Shown here: positions 19,712-29,884 of the stretch, piece after piece
Position numbering within the stretch: position 1 is the stretch's first letter
How the letters are laid out: every line of letters starts with the position of its first letter
NCBI GenBank assembly: GCA_022788085.1
Contig: JALEWA010000027.1
Coordinates: 1-64,000 of the forward strand
Direction: 5' to 3'
Source: Lachnospiraceae bacterium
Lineage (GTDB): Bacteria; Bacillota; Clostridia; Lachnospirales; Lachnospiraceae
Length of the DNA stretch: 64,000 nucleotides
Program-made: the position numbers and the translations under genes
The notes under the pieces: model-generated
Told to the model about the DNA's origin: nothing
The model's database searches: none
Seen by the model: the letters and a program-made list of their open reading frames with translations, nothing else

Positions 19712-22108
19712 TTATGATTCTTCCACCGCCTCCATCAGATACATTCTTGCATCAAAGTCCTGATACAGTGCAGTATTTTGTGCATATCCTGTTCCTGCAT
19801 AACTTTGAGCCAGTTGCACACCGGCCTTATTCAGGATGCTTCCCGGAACTGTATAATCTTCTGTTTCTCCATCAAGTTTCACATATTTTGCTATCACATG
19901 ATGCAGACAGGAGTCTTGTTTTATATGAATTGGTGCCAGTGTATTGATCAGGTCGCCCATGCGGCGTACATCATATTTGAGAATCCGGTTGTAGAAATGA
20001 TATGTCTTTTCATTTGCAAGTCCTTTTGCTCTGAACTGATGATGACTGAAATTTGCAGTTACCAGTCCTTGTAAGGTGATACCAACTGCCTTACTTTTAT
20101 CTTGAGATACGATATTCCAGTGTACGATGTCCGTATGATAAGGAATGGCTCTGCTTGCCGAAGTAAGGCATCCATAGGCACAACCGTTTCCTACACGTAA
20201 GCGGTACAGTTGCCCAAACTGTAGTGTTCTTCTCCAGTCCTTATACAACGTAATCTGTTCTTTTATCTGGGCAAGTTCTTGCGCATTTGCATCGCAAAGA
20301 TTACATTCATAGCCAAGAATTCCTACACTTGCCACAGCAAATCTTGTTTCCAGTGGTGTATTGCGCAGCGTCTGATGATTTGGACACGCAGATACGTGTG
20401 CACTCCATACGGACTGAGGATATCCATAACTATATCCGTTCTGAATGATTCCGCGGCCGATAGCGTCGGTACAGTCACTTGCCCATATCTGTGGCATATA
20501 GCAAAGCATTCCCAAATCAAAACGGTTTCCACCGGAAGCACATGCTTCAAAGAGAATTTCAGGAAAGCGTTGCGTTAAGACCTCCAATATGTGATACAAT
20601 CCTAAGATATAACGATGCGCAAATTCCCCCTGATGTTCTTTGGATAATGTCTGACTATAATAATCGGACATATGCCGATTCATATCCCATTTAACATAGC
20701 TTACCTTGCTCCGCGTAAACACATTACTCATGCTTTCTATGAGATAGTCCTGTACTTTTGGATTGGTCAAATCCAGGAGCAGTTGATTTCTACCAAGTGA
20801 AGGAGTCTTGTTCGGTATCTGTACGGCCCATTCAGGGTGTGCACGGTACAAATCGGAATCTTCATTTACCATTTCCGGTTCTACCCAGATACCAAAGGAC
20901 ATACCAAGAGCTCTGATTTTGCGGGAAAGTTCGGATAAGCCACCTGGAAGCTTGTCCTGATTATCATACCAGTCGCCAAGAGAACAATTATCACTATCCC
21001 GTTTGCCAAACCATCCATCATCTAATACAAACAGTTCGATTCCAACCTCACTAGCTGCCTTTGCAAGTTTTAATACACGTTGCTCCTGTACTTTAAAATA
21101 GCAGGCTTCCCACGAATTCAACAGTATCGGGCGTTCTTTATATTTCCATGTTCCTCGTACGATATGTTCTCTGACGAATGTATGCATATGCAGACTGATA
21201 TCCTGATAGCCATTTGCTGAGTAGGTTAGAACACATTCCGGTGCATCAAAGCAATCGGTGGGCTTTAAGATCCAGGAAAAGAAATCAGGATTTATTCCTG
21301 TAAGCATTCGAAATTTTCCGTGACCACTGGATTCAAAGGATGTGCGGTGATTACCGGAATAGATCAGATTACAGGCATAACAGTTGCCATAGTCTTCCCC
21401 GGTATCAGCTTCGCCAAACATAACAAATGGATTTGACTTATTGGAGGAGAAACCTGTCATGGAGTCATTCACATATTTTCCGGCCTGTAGAAGCATATCA
21501 TAACGATTCATCTCTCTGGTCCAGTCACCATGAAAACTTGTGATTTTCCACTCGAAAGCCTGTGTATCCAACTGTGCACTCATCAGACGGGTAATCTTTA
21601 TGTCTTCTTTCCCATTATTAATCAACCGTGCATAACGTGTGATACAATCACATTCTTCAAAGATACTATAAAAAAGTTCCATTCGAATATTGTGGAATCG
21701 TTCTTCTAAACAGATAACCAATGTCTGAGCAGTCCCATATGCACCGGCAAGACCATTAGGAATCGACTTTTCATTTTCGATGCGATAGCCTTCATAGCGA
21801 AAATCACTACTTCGGCTATAGTCATTATATTCGATTTCTACAAAAGGTTCTTTCAGGTCTCCTTGTCCCCTTGAGGATGCTTCCAAGCAAGAATCATCCA
21901 GACACACGGTTGGCAGTGAAGCATCTGCAATAATGCTACAGCCGTTCTGATTTACCTGTTTTGGAAGCAATGCTTGTATCACCTGCTTATTTATGGATAT
22001 CTTCTCCCCATAGTATAGATGCAACAGCTTTCCGGCTACATCTGCATGAAACACGTAGCTTGTATGCGCTGTGTGCAGGGAAAAAATATGATTCAAGATT
22101 TCGATCAT
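19712..22108 (-). CDS. Alpha-galactosidase, GH36-like
   Basis: 798 aa; LFVLDDGWFGKRD, YVKWDMNRHMSD, ILFEACASGGNRFDLGMLCYMPQIWASDCTDA. Confidence 0.94.
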   Translation of the reverse strand: MIEILNHIFSLHTAHTSYVFHADVAGKLLHLYYGEKISINKQVIQALLPKQVNQNGCSIIADASLPTVCLDDSCLEASSRGQGDLKEPFVEIEYNDYSRSSDFRYEGYRIENEKSIPNGLAGAYGTAQTLVICLEERFHNIRMELFYSIFEECDCITRYARLINNGKEDIKITRLMSAQLDTQAFEWKITSFHGDWTREMNRYDMLLQAGKYVNDSMTGFSSNKSNPFVMFGEADTGEDYGNCYACNLIYSGNHRTSFESSGHGKFRMLTGINPDFFSWILKPTDCFDAPECVLTYSANGYQDISLHMHTFVREHIVRGTWKYKERPILLNSWEACYFKVQEQRVLKLAKAASEVGIELFVLDDGWFGKRDSDNCSLGDWYDNQDKLPGGLSELSRKIRALGMSFGIWVEPEMVNEDSDLYRAHPEWAVQIPNKTPSLGRNQLLLDLTNPKVQDYLIESMSNVFTRSKVSYVKWDMNRHMSDYYSQTLSKEHQGEFAHRYILGLYHILEVLTQRFPEILFEACASGGNRFDLGMLCYMPQIWASDCTDAIGRGIIQNGYSYGYPQSVWSAHVSACPNHQTLRNTPLETRFAVASVGILGYECNLCDANAQELAQIKEQITLYKDWRRTLQFGQLYRLRVGNGCAYGCLTSASRAIPYHTDIVHWNIVSQDKSKAVGITLQGLVTANFSHHQFRAKGLANEKTYHFYNRILKYDVRRMGDLINTLAPIHIKQDSCLHHVIAKYVKLDGETEDYTVPGSILNKAGVQLAQSYAGTGYAQNTALYQDFDARMYLMEAVEES

Positions 22109-22151
22109 AAGTGCCTCCTTTATGACATATATGATATATAAGAAAAATCAT

Positions 22152-23525
22152 TTACTGTTGTTTTCGTAACATTTGATTGATTTCTGAAAGCTTATCGTCC
22201 GTTAGAATATATTTTTTCATGAATATTAAAAACGCAATTAGCAAACCACATATGGGCAGTATAGTCATGGTCATACGAAGGATGGCGACATTGGAATTGA
22301 CTGATGAAATCCCTGTGGTAGCAGCAGAAGTATCCTGGCTGATGCGACTGAGAGTTAAGCAGACAGAAGCTATCATTGCTGCAACGCCGCTTGCCAGCTT
22401 TACAACAAAGGTCTGCATAGAGAAAATTACACTCTCATCCCTGCGATTATTTTTCAGCTCTCCATAATCTACGGTATTTGCAAGGAATACTGTTGTTAGT
22501 ACTGTCAGGAAACCAAAAGCTGCAAAAATGAAAAAACCTGGAAGCAAAAGCATGTAAACATTTGTTGCATTCGCAAACATCATGATGAATAGAATTATAT
22601 AGCCGCCAATTGCCATACCGACACTTAAATAGAAAACCTGAATGGAGTTTATCAGCTTACGCACAAGAGGGTAGAATATCATCATGGACAAAATCTGAAC
22701 CGCTCCGCCAAAGGTATTGAAGAATACATAACTGGCATTCCAACTGTCTCCGGCAATATCGTACTTAAAGAAATAAATCAGTAGATTAGAGGTTATATAT
22801 AAGGAACAATTAATCAATACAATTGAAATGACAACGATAAGTGCCTGATCGTTACGCAGCAATGCGCCAAACATTTCCTTAATGGATGGGGAATCAACAT
22901 CCACGGTAGATTTTTCTTTAATATTCATGCAGGTAATTCCAATGAATAGGACAAACAACGTTGCAATAAGCAGTGTAAACCATTGAAAACCGACACGCTC
23001 GTCACCTTTTCCAAGTAAAGGGACACAGATCATGGTAATAATCGTGATGATTGCAGAACCTGCACCTGCACAGGAACGGGCAAGTGTTGAAAGATTTTCA
23101 CGATCCTTACCTCCCTCGGTAAAGGCAGGAATCATGGACCAATATGGAATATCCATCATGGTATAGGTTACACCCCATACAATATATGTAATTGCTGCAT
23201 ATGCTACCAGACCGCTTCCTGACATTGCAGGTGGTGCCGCAAACATAAAATATAAGACAATGGCATTTAATAAGGTACCAATCATCAGCCAAGGACGAAA
23301 CTTTCCCCATTTTGTTTTTGTCTTTGCAACAATTATGCCCATAATTGGGTCATTAAAGGCATCAAAGATTCTGGCAGCCATTAAAATAACTCCCATTGCA
23401 ATTGCACTGACACCTAAAATATCCTGATAATAATACAATACATAGCTTGCAGAAAGCATATAGACCATATCCTTTCCGACTGCTCCTAATCCATAGGAGG
23501 CTTTTTCTTTAACTGTAAGTTTCAT
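22152..23525 (-). CDS. GPH family glycoside/Na+ (H+) symporter (MFS)
   Basis: 457 aa, 12 TM, YGLGAVGKDMVYMLSASYVLYYYQDILGVS, DAFNDPIMGIIVAKTKTKWGKFRPWL. Confidence 0.93.
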   Translation of the reverse strand: MKLTVKEKASYGLGAVGKDMVYMLSASYVLYYYQDILGVSAIAMGVILMAARIFDAFNDPIMGIIVAKTKTKWGKFRPWLMIGTLLNAIVLYFMFAAPPAMSGSGLVAYAAITYIVWGVTYTMMDIPYWSMIPAFTEGGKDRENLSTLARSCAGAGSAIITIITMICVPLLGKGDERVGFQWFTLLIATLFVLFIGITCMNIKEKSTVDVDSPSIKEMFGALLRNDQALIVVISIVLINCSLYITSNLLIYFFKYDIAGDSWNASYVFFNTFGGAVQILSMMIFYPLVRKLINSIQVFYLSVGMAIGGYIILFIMMFANATNVYMLLLPGFFIFAAFGFLTVLTTVFLANTVDYGELKNNRRDESVIFSMQTFVVKLASGVAAMIASVCLTLSRISQDTSAATTGISSVNSNVAILRMTMTILPICGLLIAFLIFMKKYILTDDKLSEINQMLRKQQ

Positions 23526-23546
23526 TTTGTACTCCTTTCTTCTTCA

Positions 23547-26033
23547 TTATTGTGTCAACATATCATTTGTCTCTTGTATAACTGTAAAATCTATGGTAAC
23601 TTCCGGGAAGACTTCACTCTGTAAGACCAATTGGCCATAGCCTGTTTTTCCCATGGTCTTTACATAGGTTCCGCCCATACCTCCATGGAGACTGGTCGTG
23701 CCGGGGCCAATCAGTTCTATATCACCAGTTGTAACAAATTTTATCGGTGCCTGACTAAAGGATAATACAGCACCATCTTCATTGCAGGCACGTATTCTGA
23801 TAGCTGCTACATCATAGGTCTGTCCTTCCAGCAATGTAGTATGAGAACAGGTGACCTCTAAGTGTAGCTGTTTCATCGGCTTTTTGATTACAGCCTTTAC
23901 GACATTTCTGTCCTGAATTGCTTCAAAACGATAGACGGTTGCCGTACCTCCCCAATTACCGATATACTTGTTATACAGTTCTACTGCATCTGAATACTTC
24001 ATTCCATAAAGGAGCATGCATTTTGCTGCAAGTAGTAGTGTTGCAGGGGGGATATGATTCAGGCCGTTCTGACCGACAGACAGCAATATTTTTTTAATAT
24101 CTCTGGCTTTTCCCTTGCTGAAATGTTCTTCACTTTCTAGTGAATCCCCTATAAAATCGTCTATTTTAATCGGTCCATGAGGTAAATTTGCGTATTCTGT
24201 ATCCTTTGCATGAAAGCTCCTGATAAATCTGTCATTCTTATAAAGGTTAACACATTCAGCATTTGTAATTGCATACACATCCTTAAGCAGGCATGCAGGA
24301 TGCTCACCAATATCCATAGATGATGAAATTTCCAATACAGGTGTCTGTTCGCTTTGACTTTGATAGAGTGCTGCTGCAAGCTTGGGATTCCGGAACATAT
24401 CGCAGACACCATGATAACAGATTCTATCACCGCTTCCAAAATCCTGATGTGTATTATAGTCAAACATACACCATGCAAAACCACCTGCAATATCGGACTC
24501 TCCATAGTAAGCATTCATGACGCGTGCATGACGAAGCATATGTTCTACGCGATGCTCCTCGTCATCGAATGCCTTAGTTGGATACATATGTCCGTTATAT
24601 TCGCTAATGAGATAACCCTTTTGCGGGTCAGATGTTACCTTGTTTTTTTTCTTACATCCTGCGTTATTGCCTTCATGGGAAAAATCATTAAAGGCATAAA
24701 CATCCTCAAGCAAGGAGCTCTTCTGTATAAATCTTACACCGCTCGTCTGTCTGGTTGGGTCGAGCTTATGAGCAATCGCATTTGTTTTTCTGTAAAATAT
24801 ATCATCATCCTGCGACTCGTTGATTCTGACACCCCATAAAATAATGGATGGATGATTACGATATTGTGTGACCATTTCTTCTGTATTGATAATTGCCTGC
24901 TGTTTCCAGTCTTCGTCTCCGATATGTTGCCATCCGGGAATTTCAGTAAATACCAATAGTCCAAGTTCGTCACAACGATCTAAAAAGTAATGCGACTGTG
25001 GATAGTGCGAAGTTCTTACCGCATTCACACCAAGCTCCTTTTTTAAAATGTCTGCATCCAGACGCTGCATGGATTTTGGCATTGCATATCCTACATATGG
25101 ATAGCTTTGATGTCTGTTTAAACCACGAATTTTCACTTTTCTGCCATTCAGATAAAAGCCATCTTTGTGAAAAACTGCTTCACGAAAACCGATACTGTCT
25201 TCCCTTGTATCAATTACTTTTCCGGCCTGCAGCAGTTCAGTACGAAGCACATATAAGGCAGGATGTTCTATATCCCAGATCTCAAGACCTTTGATATCAT
25301 GGCAAAGCGTATTGGCTGCAAAAGTCCGAAGGACTTCTCCTGTAGACTTATCAATAATCTGCTGTCTAAAACTCAGATTATTATGTGACATATGTGCCAT
25401 GCTTTCACACGAAATCTTGTTGTATTTCTGTGTTTCCTCTGAACGTGTTTGCAGATAGATGGGAGTATCCGGTGTATGGATGGTCAGATCGCTTTGCAGA
25501 ATCGGTTCTCCTTTTACAATACCAAACGTTTTAGCGAATACATCAGAAATGTAAATATCTTCCTTGACTTCGATATATACTTCCCTGTAAAGCCCGCCAA
25601 AGGTCATGTAATCAATCACATGTCCAAAAGGGGGAAGATTCTGTTGCTCTCTGCTGTCAACCTGAATAACTAAAACGTTTTCCATGTCATAACACATTGC
25701 TTTTGATAAGTCTACCTGAAATGCTGTATAACCGCAGGCATGTTCTGCAAGTAATGTACCATTCAAATAAACCTTTGCGAGGTGTCCAGCTGCTTCTACC
25801 GTCATCAGCACATGCTTATATTTCCAGCTTTCTTCTGCATGAAAACAACGGCGATATCCACATATTTTCTGGTAAATTGCTTCATCAAAATAGTGATACG
25901 GTGTTACTGCCGTTGTATGTGGCAGTGTGACTAACTCAAAATCACGGCATTGCGTCTGTGCTTCCAGTAAATCTTCCGTATATACATCAAAAAATTGCCA
26001 ATCACGATTCCAATAGACCTTGTTTTGCATCAT
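23547..26033 (-). CDS. Glycoside hydrolase family 2 protein (beta-galactosidase-like)
   Basis: NRDWQFF...VTLPHT, GLNRHQSYPYVGYAMPKSMQ, NAVRTSHYPQSHYFLDRCDELGLLVFTEIPGW, WGVRINES; start chosen by RBS gagaggag. Confidence 0.9.
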   Translation of the reverse strand: MMQNKVYWNRDWQFFDVYTEDLLEAQTQCRDFELVTLPHTTAVTPYHYFDEAIYQKICGYRRCFHAEESWKYKHVLMTVEAAGHLAKVYLNGTLLAEHACGYTAFQVDLSKAMCYDMENVLVIQVDSREQQNLPPFGHVIDYMTFGGLYREVYIEVKEDIYISDVFAKTFGIVKGEPILQSDLTIHTPDTPIYLQTRSEETQKYNKISCESMAHMSHNNLSFRQQIIDKSTGEVLRTFAANTLCHDIKGLEIWDIEHPALYVLRTELLQAGKVIDTREDSIGFREAVFHKDGFYLNGRKVKIRGLNRHQSYPYVGYAMPKSMQRLDADILKKELGVNAVRTSHYPQSHYFLDRCDELGLLVFTEIPGWQHIGDEDWKQQAIINTEEMVTQYRNHPSIILWGVRINESQDDDIFYRKTNAIAHKLDPTRQTSGVRFIQKSSLLEDVYAFNDFSHEGNNAGCKKKNKVTSDPQKGYLISEYNGHMYPTKAFDDEEHRVEHMLRHARVMNAYYGESDIAGGFAWCMFDYNTHQDFGSGDRICYHGVCDMFRNPKLAAALYQSQSEQTPVLEISSSMDIGEHPACLLKDVYAITNAECVNLYKNDRFIRSFHAKDTEYANLPHGPIKIDDFIGDSLESEEHFSKGKARDIKKILLSVGQNGLNHIPPATLLLAAKCMLLYGMKYSDAVELYNKYIGNWGGTATVYRFEAIQDRNVVKAVIKKPMKQLHLEVTCSHTTLLEGQTYDVAAIRIRACNEDGAVLSFSQAPIKFVTTGDIELIGPGTTSLHGGMGGTYVKTMGKTGYGQLVLQSEVFPEVTIDFTVIQETNDMLTQ

Positions 26034-26078
26034 TTGTTTTCTCCTCTCTGACAGAGCTTTCATCGTTTCTTATTCGTT

Positions 26079-26118
26079 CAGGAAACTAGGAAACTCAATT
26101 TAGTTTCCTAGTTTCCTG
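26079..26118. promoter_or_regulatory. 17-bp perfect inverted repeat, probable operator of the galactoside operon
   Basis: CAGGAAACTAGGAAACT(26079-26095)-6 nt-AGTTTCCTAGTTTCCTG(26102-26118), each arm with two GGAAACT boxes. Confidence 0.75.
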
Positions 26119-26119
26119 T

Positions 26120-26148
26120 ATTATACCATGATGTTTTTGTTGTGCCAA
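26120..26148 (-). promoter_or_regulatory. Sigma-A promoter for the minus-strand galactoside operon
   Basis: On minus strand TTGGCA-17 nt-TATAAT. Confidence 0.8.
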
Positions 26149-26224
26149 TTCTACATATTCCAACATTTTTCCAGTTTGGTTTTGTACATATTGTACAGTA
26201 TATCAAATATAAATATAACATAAT

Positions 26225-26317
26225 AGTAACTGTTCAGAACCAATCTTTAAAAATGCTTCGTATTTAATTGATGTGGCGTACATTTTGCGAAATTATGCTT
26301 GGCTTTGAACAGTTACT
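26225..26317. repeat. Inverted-repeat element (12-bp perfect termini)
   Basis: AGTAACTGTTCA(26225-26236) / TGAACAGTTACT(26306-26317). Confidence 0.7.
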
Positions 26318-26502
26318 TTTTATATGCTCATGAATAATTCATGATAAATAATATGTTTACAAAACAATTGTCAGATTATATAATATATTTACATAATATT
26401 TTGAAAAAGACTAAAGTATTATGTAAAATCAACCGATATAGTTACCAGATGGCAGGATTTAAGTTTCTCGTGTATTTATTGTAAAAAAAGTGTGAAACCC
26501 CT

Positions 26503-26530
26503 TTGAAAAATGGTTAGATTAGGTTATAAT
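26503..26530 (+). promoter_or_regulatory. Putative sigma-A promoter upstream of mreB-like gene
   Basis: TTGAAA-16 nt-TATAAT. Confidence 0.55.
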
Positions 26531-26602
26531 GACCTAGTATGTTTAAAATGATATCATTGGGTATAATGAAGATAGATAACCATTAGAAAGGGGCAGAGAG
26601 CC

Positions 26603-27598
26603 ATGCAATACACAGATATTGGAATCGACCTTGGAACCGCAAGTATATTAGTTTACATTAGAGGAAAAGGAGTCGTATTGAAGGAGCCTTCCGTAGTAGC
26701 CTTTGATAGAGACACTGAGAAGATAAAAGCCATTGGAGAAGACGCAAGATTAATGTTAGGTAGAACACCTGGAAATATCGTAGCGGTAAGACCGCTTCGT
26801 CAAGGTGTTATTTCTGATTACAAAGTTACAGAGCAGATGATGAAGCATTTCATCCAGAAGGCACTTGGAAGAAAGACTTTCCGTAAACCAAGAATTGCCG
26901 TATGTGTTCCCAGCGGGGTAACAGAAGTAGAGAAGAAAGCAGTAGAAGATGCTACCTATCAGGCAGGCGCAAGAGATGTTTCTATTATTGAGGAGCCAAT
27001 TGCTGCTGCAATTGGAGCTGGTATTGATATCAGCAAACCATGTGGAAATATGATCGTAGATATCGGAGGTGGTACTTCTGATATTGCCGTTATTTCTCTT
27101 GGTGGAACTGTAGTCAGCGCGTCTATTAAGGTTGCAGGCGATGACTTCGATGAAGCAATCGTCCGTTATATGAGAAAGAAGCACAATCTTTTGATTGGTG
27201 AGAGAACAGCAGAGGATATTAAAATCAAGATTGGGTCAGCATTCAAGAGAGCAGAAGTAGATTACATGGACGTCAGAGGACGTAACCTTGTAACAGGTCT
27301 TCCCAAAACGATTCGCGTTTCTTCTGAGGAAACAGAGGAAGCTTTACGTGAGACAACCTCTCAGATTATTGATACGATTCATAGTGTTCTGGAAAAGACT
27401 CCACCTGAACTGGCAGCAGATATTGCTGACCGTGGTATTGTATTAACCGGTGGTGGCAGCCTGTTGCGCGGACTGGAGGATTTAGTAGAATCCAGAACAG
27501 GAATCAATACAATGACAGCAGAAGATCCTATGACAGCAGTAGCTATAGGTACCGGTAAATACGTAGAGTTCCTTGCAGGATACAGGGAAGATATCTAG
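26603..27598 (+). CDS. Rod shape-determining protein MreB/Mbl
   Basis: 331 aa; DIGIDLGTASILVYIRGKG, EEPIAAAIGAGIDI, VDIGGGTSDIAVISLGG. Confidence 0.95.
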   Translation: MQYTDIGIDLGTASILVYIRGKGVVLKEPSVVAFDRDTEKIKAIGEDARLMLGRTPGNIVAVRPLRQGVISDYKVTEQMMKHFIQKALGRKTFRKPRIAVCVPSGVTEVEKKAVEDATYQAGARDVSIIEEPIAAAIGAGIDISKPCGNMIVDIGGGTSDIAVISLGGTVVSASIKVAGDDFDEAIVRYMRKKHNLLIGERTAEDIKIKIGSAFKRAEVDYMDVRGRNLVTGLPKTIRVSSEETEEALRETTSQIIDTIHSVLEKTPPELAADIADRGIVLTGGGSLLRGLEDLVESRTGINTMTAEDPMTAVAIGTGKYVEFLAGYREDI

Positions 27599-27639
27599 AT
27601 ACAGACTGCCTCTTAATTCTTGACGATTAGGAGGAACAT

Positions 27640-28419
27640 ATGCTTAGAGGTCTTTACACAGCCTATACTGGCATGCTGAATGAACAGTATAGAATGGACA
27701 TCATGTCGAATAATCTGGCTAATGCAGATACCGTTGGATTTAAGAAAGAGGGATCTACAAGTCAGGCATATTCAGAGGTAATGGCAGTAAAAATTAAGGA
27801 TACAACGGAGAATCCTAATACACCAAAGCGATTAGGGAATATGAGCCTTGGTGTAAAGATTGGAGAAACCTATACGGATTTTAGTCAGGGGTCATTAAGA
27901 GACACGGGAAATACGTATGATCTGGCACTTTCCGGGGATGGATTCTTTAATATCGAATTTACCAATAAGGCTGGAGAGACTTCTACAAAATATACAAGAG
28001 CCGGAAGCTTTGTCCTGACGACAGATGGCTATCTGACTACAAAAGATGGCGATTATGTTTTGGGGCAAAATGGCAGAATTCAGCTATCAACAACAGCAGG
28101 TAATACCGTAATTGATGAGAATGGTAATATTTATCAGGATAACCAGCTTGTTGCTAAGATTAAAATTACAGAATTTGAGGATACCAATTATCTGACTCAT
28201 TATGGCGAGAGTATGTGGGATGCAAAAGAAGGTGCAGTAGCGAATGATGCAACGGACTTTAAGGTTCATCAGGGCTATTTGGAAATGTCGAACATATCCG
28301 TTGTTACGGAGATGGTTAATATGATAAGCATCCAGAGACAATATGAAGCAAACCAGAAACTGATTACAACCTATGATGAATCACTGGATAAGTCCGTGAA
28401 TCAGGTAGGAAGAATTTAA
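27640..28419 (+). CDS. Flagellar basal-body rod protein (FlgF/FlgG family, FlhO-like)
   Basis: 259 aa; MLRGLYTAYTGMLNEQYRMDIMSNNLANADTVGFKKEG, C-terminal MVNMISIQRQYEANQKLI. Confidence 0.93.
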   Translation: MLRGLYTAYTGMLNEQYRMDIMSNNLANADTVGFKKEGSTSQAYSEVMAVKIKDTTENPNTPKRLGNMSLGVKIGETYTDFSQGSLRDTGNTYDLALSGDGFFNIEFTNKAGETSTKYTRAGSFVLTTDGYLTTKDGDYVLGQNGRIQLSTTAGNTVIDENGNIYQDNQLVAKIKITEFEDTNYLTHYGESMWDAKEGAVANDATDFKVHQGYLEMSNISVVTEMVNMISIQRQYEANQKLITTYDESLDKSVNQVGRI

Positions 28420-28473
28420 TGAGCAACGGCTCATTAAATTCGGCAACTTTGTGCAGCACACAAAGCTTGCAGG
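28413..28473 (+). repeat. Two-hairpin module overlapping the stop codon
   Basis: AATTTAATGAGC-AACG-GCTCATTAAATT (28413-28440) then GCAA...CTTTGTG/CACAAAG...TTGCAGG. Confidence 0.8.
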
Positions 28474-28509
28474 CTGATAACGATAAATACGCATGATGGA
28501 GGGATAAAT

Positions 28510-29325
28510 ATGGTAAGATCCTTATGGACTGGTGCAACAGGTATGATTGCACAACAGTTGAACGTTGACAATATTTCCAATAACCTGGCAAATGTGAATA
28601 CGACTGCTTATAAAGCAGAAGCAATGGAATTCAAGTCATTGCTGTATCAGACAATCCAAACGAAAACAACAACGGCAAATGGTGAGAATAAGCCGATTGG
28701 TGCTGAGGTTGGTCTTGGAACGAGGAATTCATCCATTACGTCTATTTTTACACAGGGAAGCCTTTTGGAACAGGCAGGCCCTGCAAATTTTGCAATTGAT
28801 GGACAGGGTATGTTTGGAATTAAGGGCGCAGATGGAAATACATATTATACAAGAAATGGTCACTTTGTATTTGCAGTAGGACAAGAAGGAATGACACTTA
28901 CAACCTCGGATGGACTGCCTGTGTTAAATACAGAAGGAGAACCCATTGTTCTGGAGGACGATATGGTTGTAGATAAGGTGACTGTGAACAAGGATGGTAC
29001 ATTATACTATCCGAATGAAGATGGCAAGTATGAAAGTATGGATATTACCATCGGCTTATGGCAGTTTAACAATCCGGCAGGACTAAGTAAGGTTGGTGAC
29101 AGCCTGTATGAAGAAACAGCAGCCAGCGGTGAGGCGATGAGTGAAGCAGATAATGAGAACCTCACAAAGAGCAATTTGAAGCAGGGCTATTTAGAGGGAT
29201 CTAATGTACAGATTGCTGATGAAATGGTTAACCTAATCGTTGCTCAGAGAGCATATGAAATGAACTCCAAGGTTATTACTACCTCTGATGAGATGCTACA
29301 GCAGGCAAATCAGTTAAAGAGATAG
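28510..29325 (+). CDS. Flagellar hook-basal body protein (FlgG family, FlhP-like)
   Basis: 271 aa; MVRSLWTGATGMIAQQLNVDNISNNLANVNTTAYK, C-terminal MVNLIVAQRAYEMNSKVITTSDEMLQ. Confidence 0.94.
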   Translation: MVRSLWTGATGMIAQQLNVDNISNNLANVNTTAYKAEAMEFKSLLYQTIQTKTTTANGENKPIGAEVGLGTRNSSITSIFTQGSLLEQAGPANFAIDGQGMFGIKGADGNTYYTRNGHFVFAVGQEGMTLTTSDGLPVLNTEGEPIVLEDDMVVDKVTVNKDGTLYYPNEDGKYESMDITIGLWQFNNPAGLSKVGDSLYEETAASGEAMSEADNENLTKSNLKQGYLEGSNVQIADEMVNLIVAQRAYEMNSKVITTSDEMLQQANQLKR

Positions 29326-29358
29326 GAATAAAGATAACACTGACGTGATGGAATAGAC

Positions 29359-29748
29359 TTGGAGGGATTGATTATGGAAATAAATGGAATTGGTTCAGCA
29401 TATTCAGACTATCTTACGAGTTCGGCTTCCCAAAACAAGGCATCTGCATTGGAGTCAAAGCTTGATTCGGATTATTCGAATTCATCAGATGAAGAACTGA
29501 TGGAGGTATGCAAAGAATTTGAAGCATATTTCTTAGAGCAGGTTTTTGATGCCATGCTGGAAACAACAAAAGTGTTTTCAAATGAAGAAGAAAGCTCCTA
29601 TGCAACGAAAATGGTTGATTATTTTAAAGATTCAGCCGTTCAGGAACTAACACAGCAGGCAACGAACCAGAATGGTATAGGAATTGCCCAAACCTTATAT
29701 GAACAAATGAAAAGACAATATAGCGCAATCAATCCAGCCTCACTTTAG
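29359..29748 (+). CDS. Rod-binding protein (FlgJ N-terminal domain family)
   Basis: ELMEVCKEFEAYFLEQVFDAMLETTK...YFKDSAVQELTQQATNQNGIGIAQTLYEQMKRQY; no muramidase domain. Confidence 0.88.
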   Translation: MEGLIMEINGIGSAYSDYLTSSASQNKASALESKLDSDYSNSSDEELMEVCKEFEAYFLEQVFDAMLETTKVFSNEEESSYATKMVDYFKDSAVQELTQQATNQNGIGIAQTLYEQMKRQYSAINPASL

Positions 29749-29760
29749 AGGCTGGTTTTC
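29734..29760 (+). terminator. Rho-independent terminator overlapping the stop codon
   Basis: CCAGCCTC/GAGGCTGG followed by TTTTC. Confidence 0.85.
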
Positions 29761-29884
29761 TTATGTTATAGGAAAATGCTGCAGGGCATCATCTGTGTTA
29801 CGAATATTTTATGAAAAATAAATGGTTTTTTTGACACTTCCTTGTTAAGATAGATAGAAGGTACTGAATAGTTATAATAGAAGA

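Noticed and set aside
26603-29748. mreB-flgG-flgG-flgJ arrangement as a novel linkage
   Set aside because: mbl next to flhO-flhP is a known Firmicutes arrangement; not unusual.
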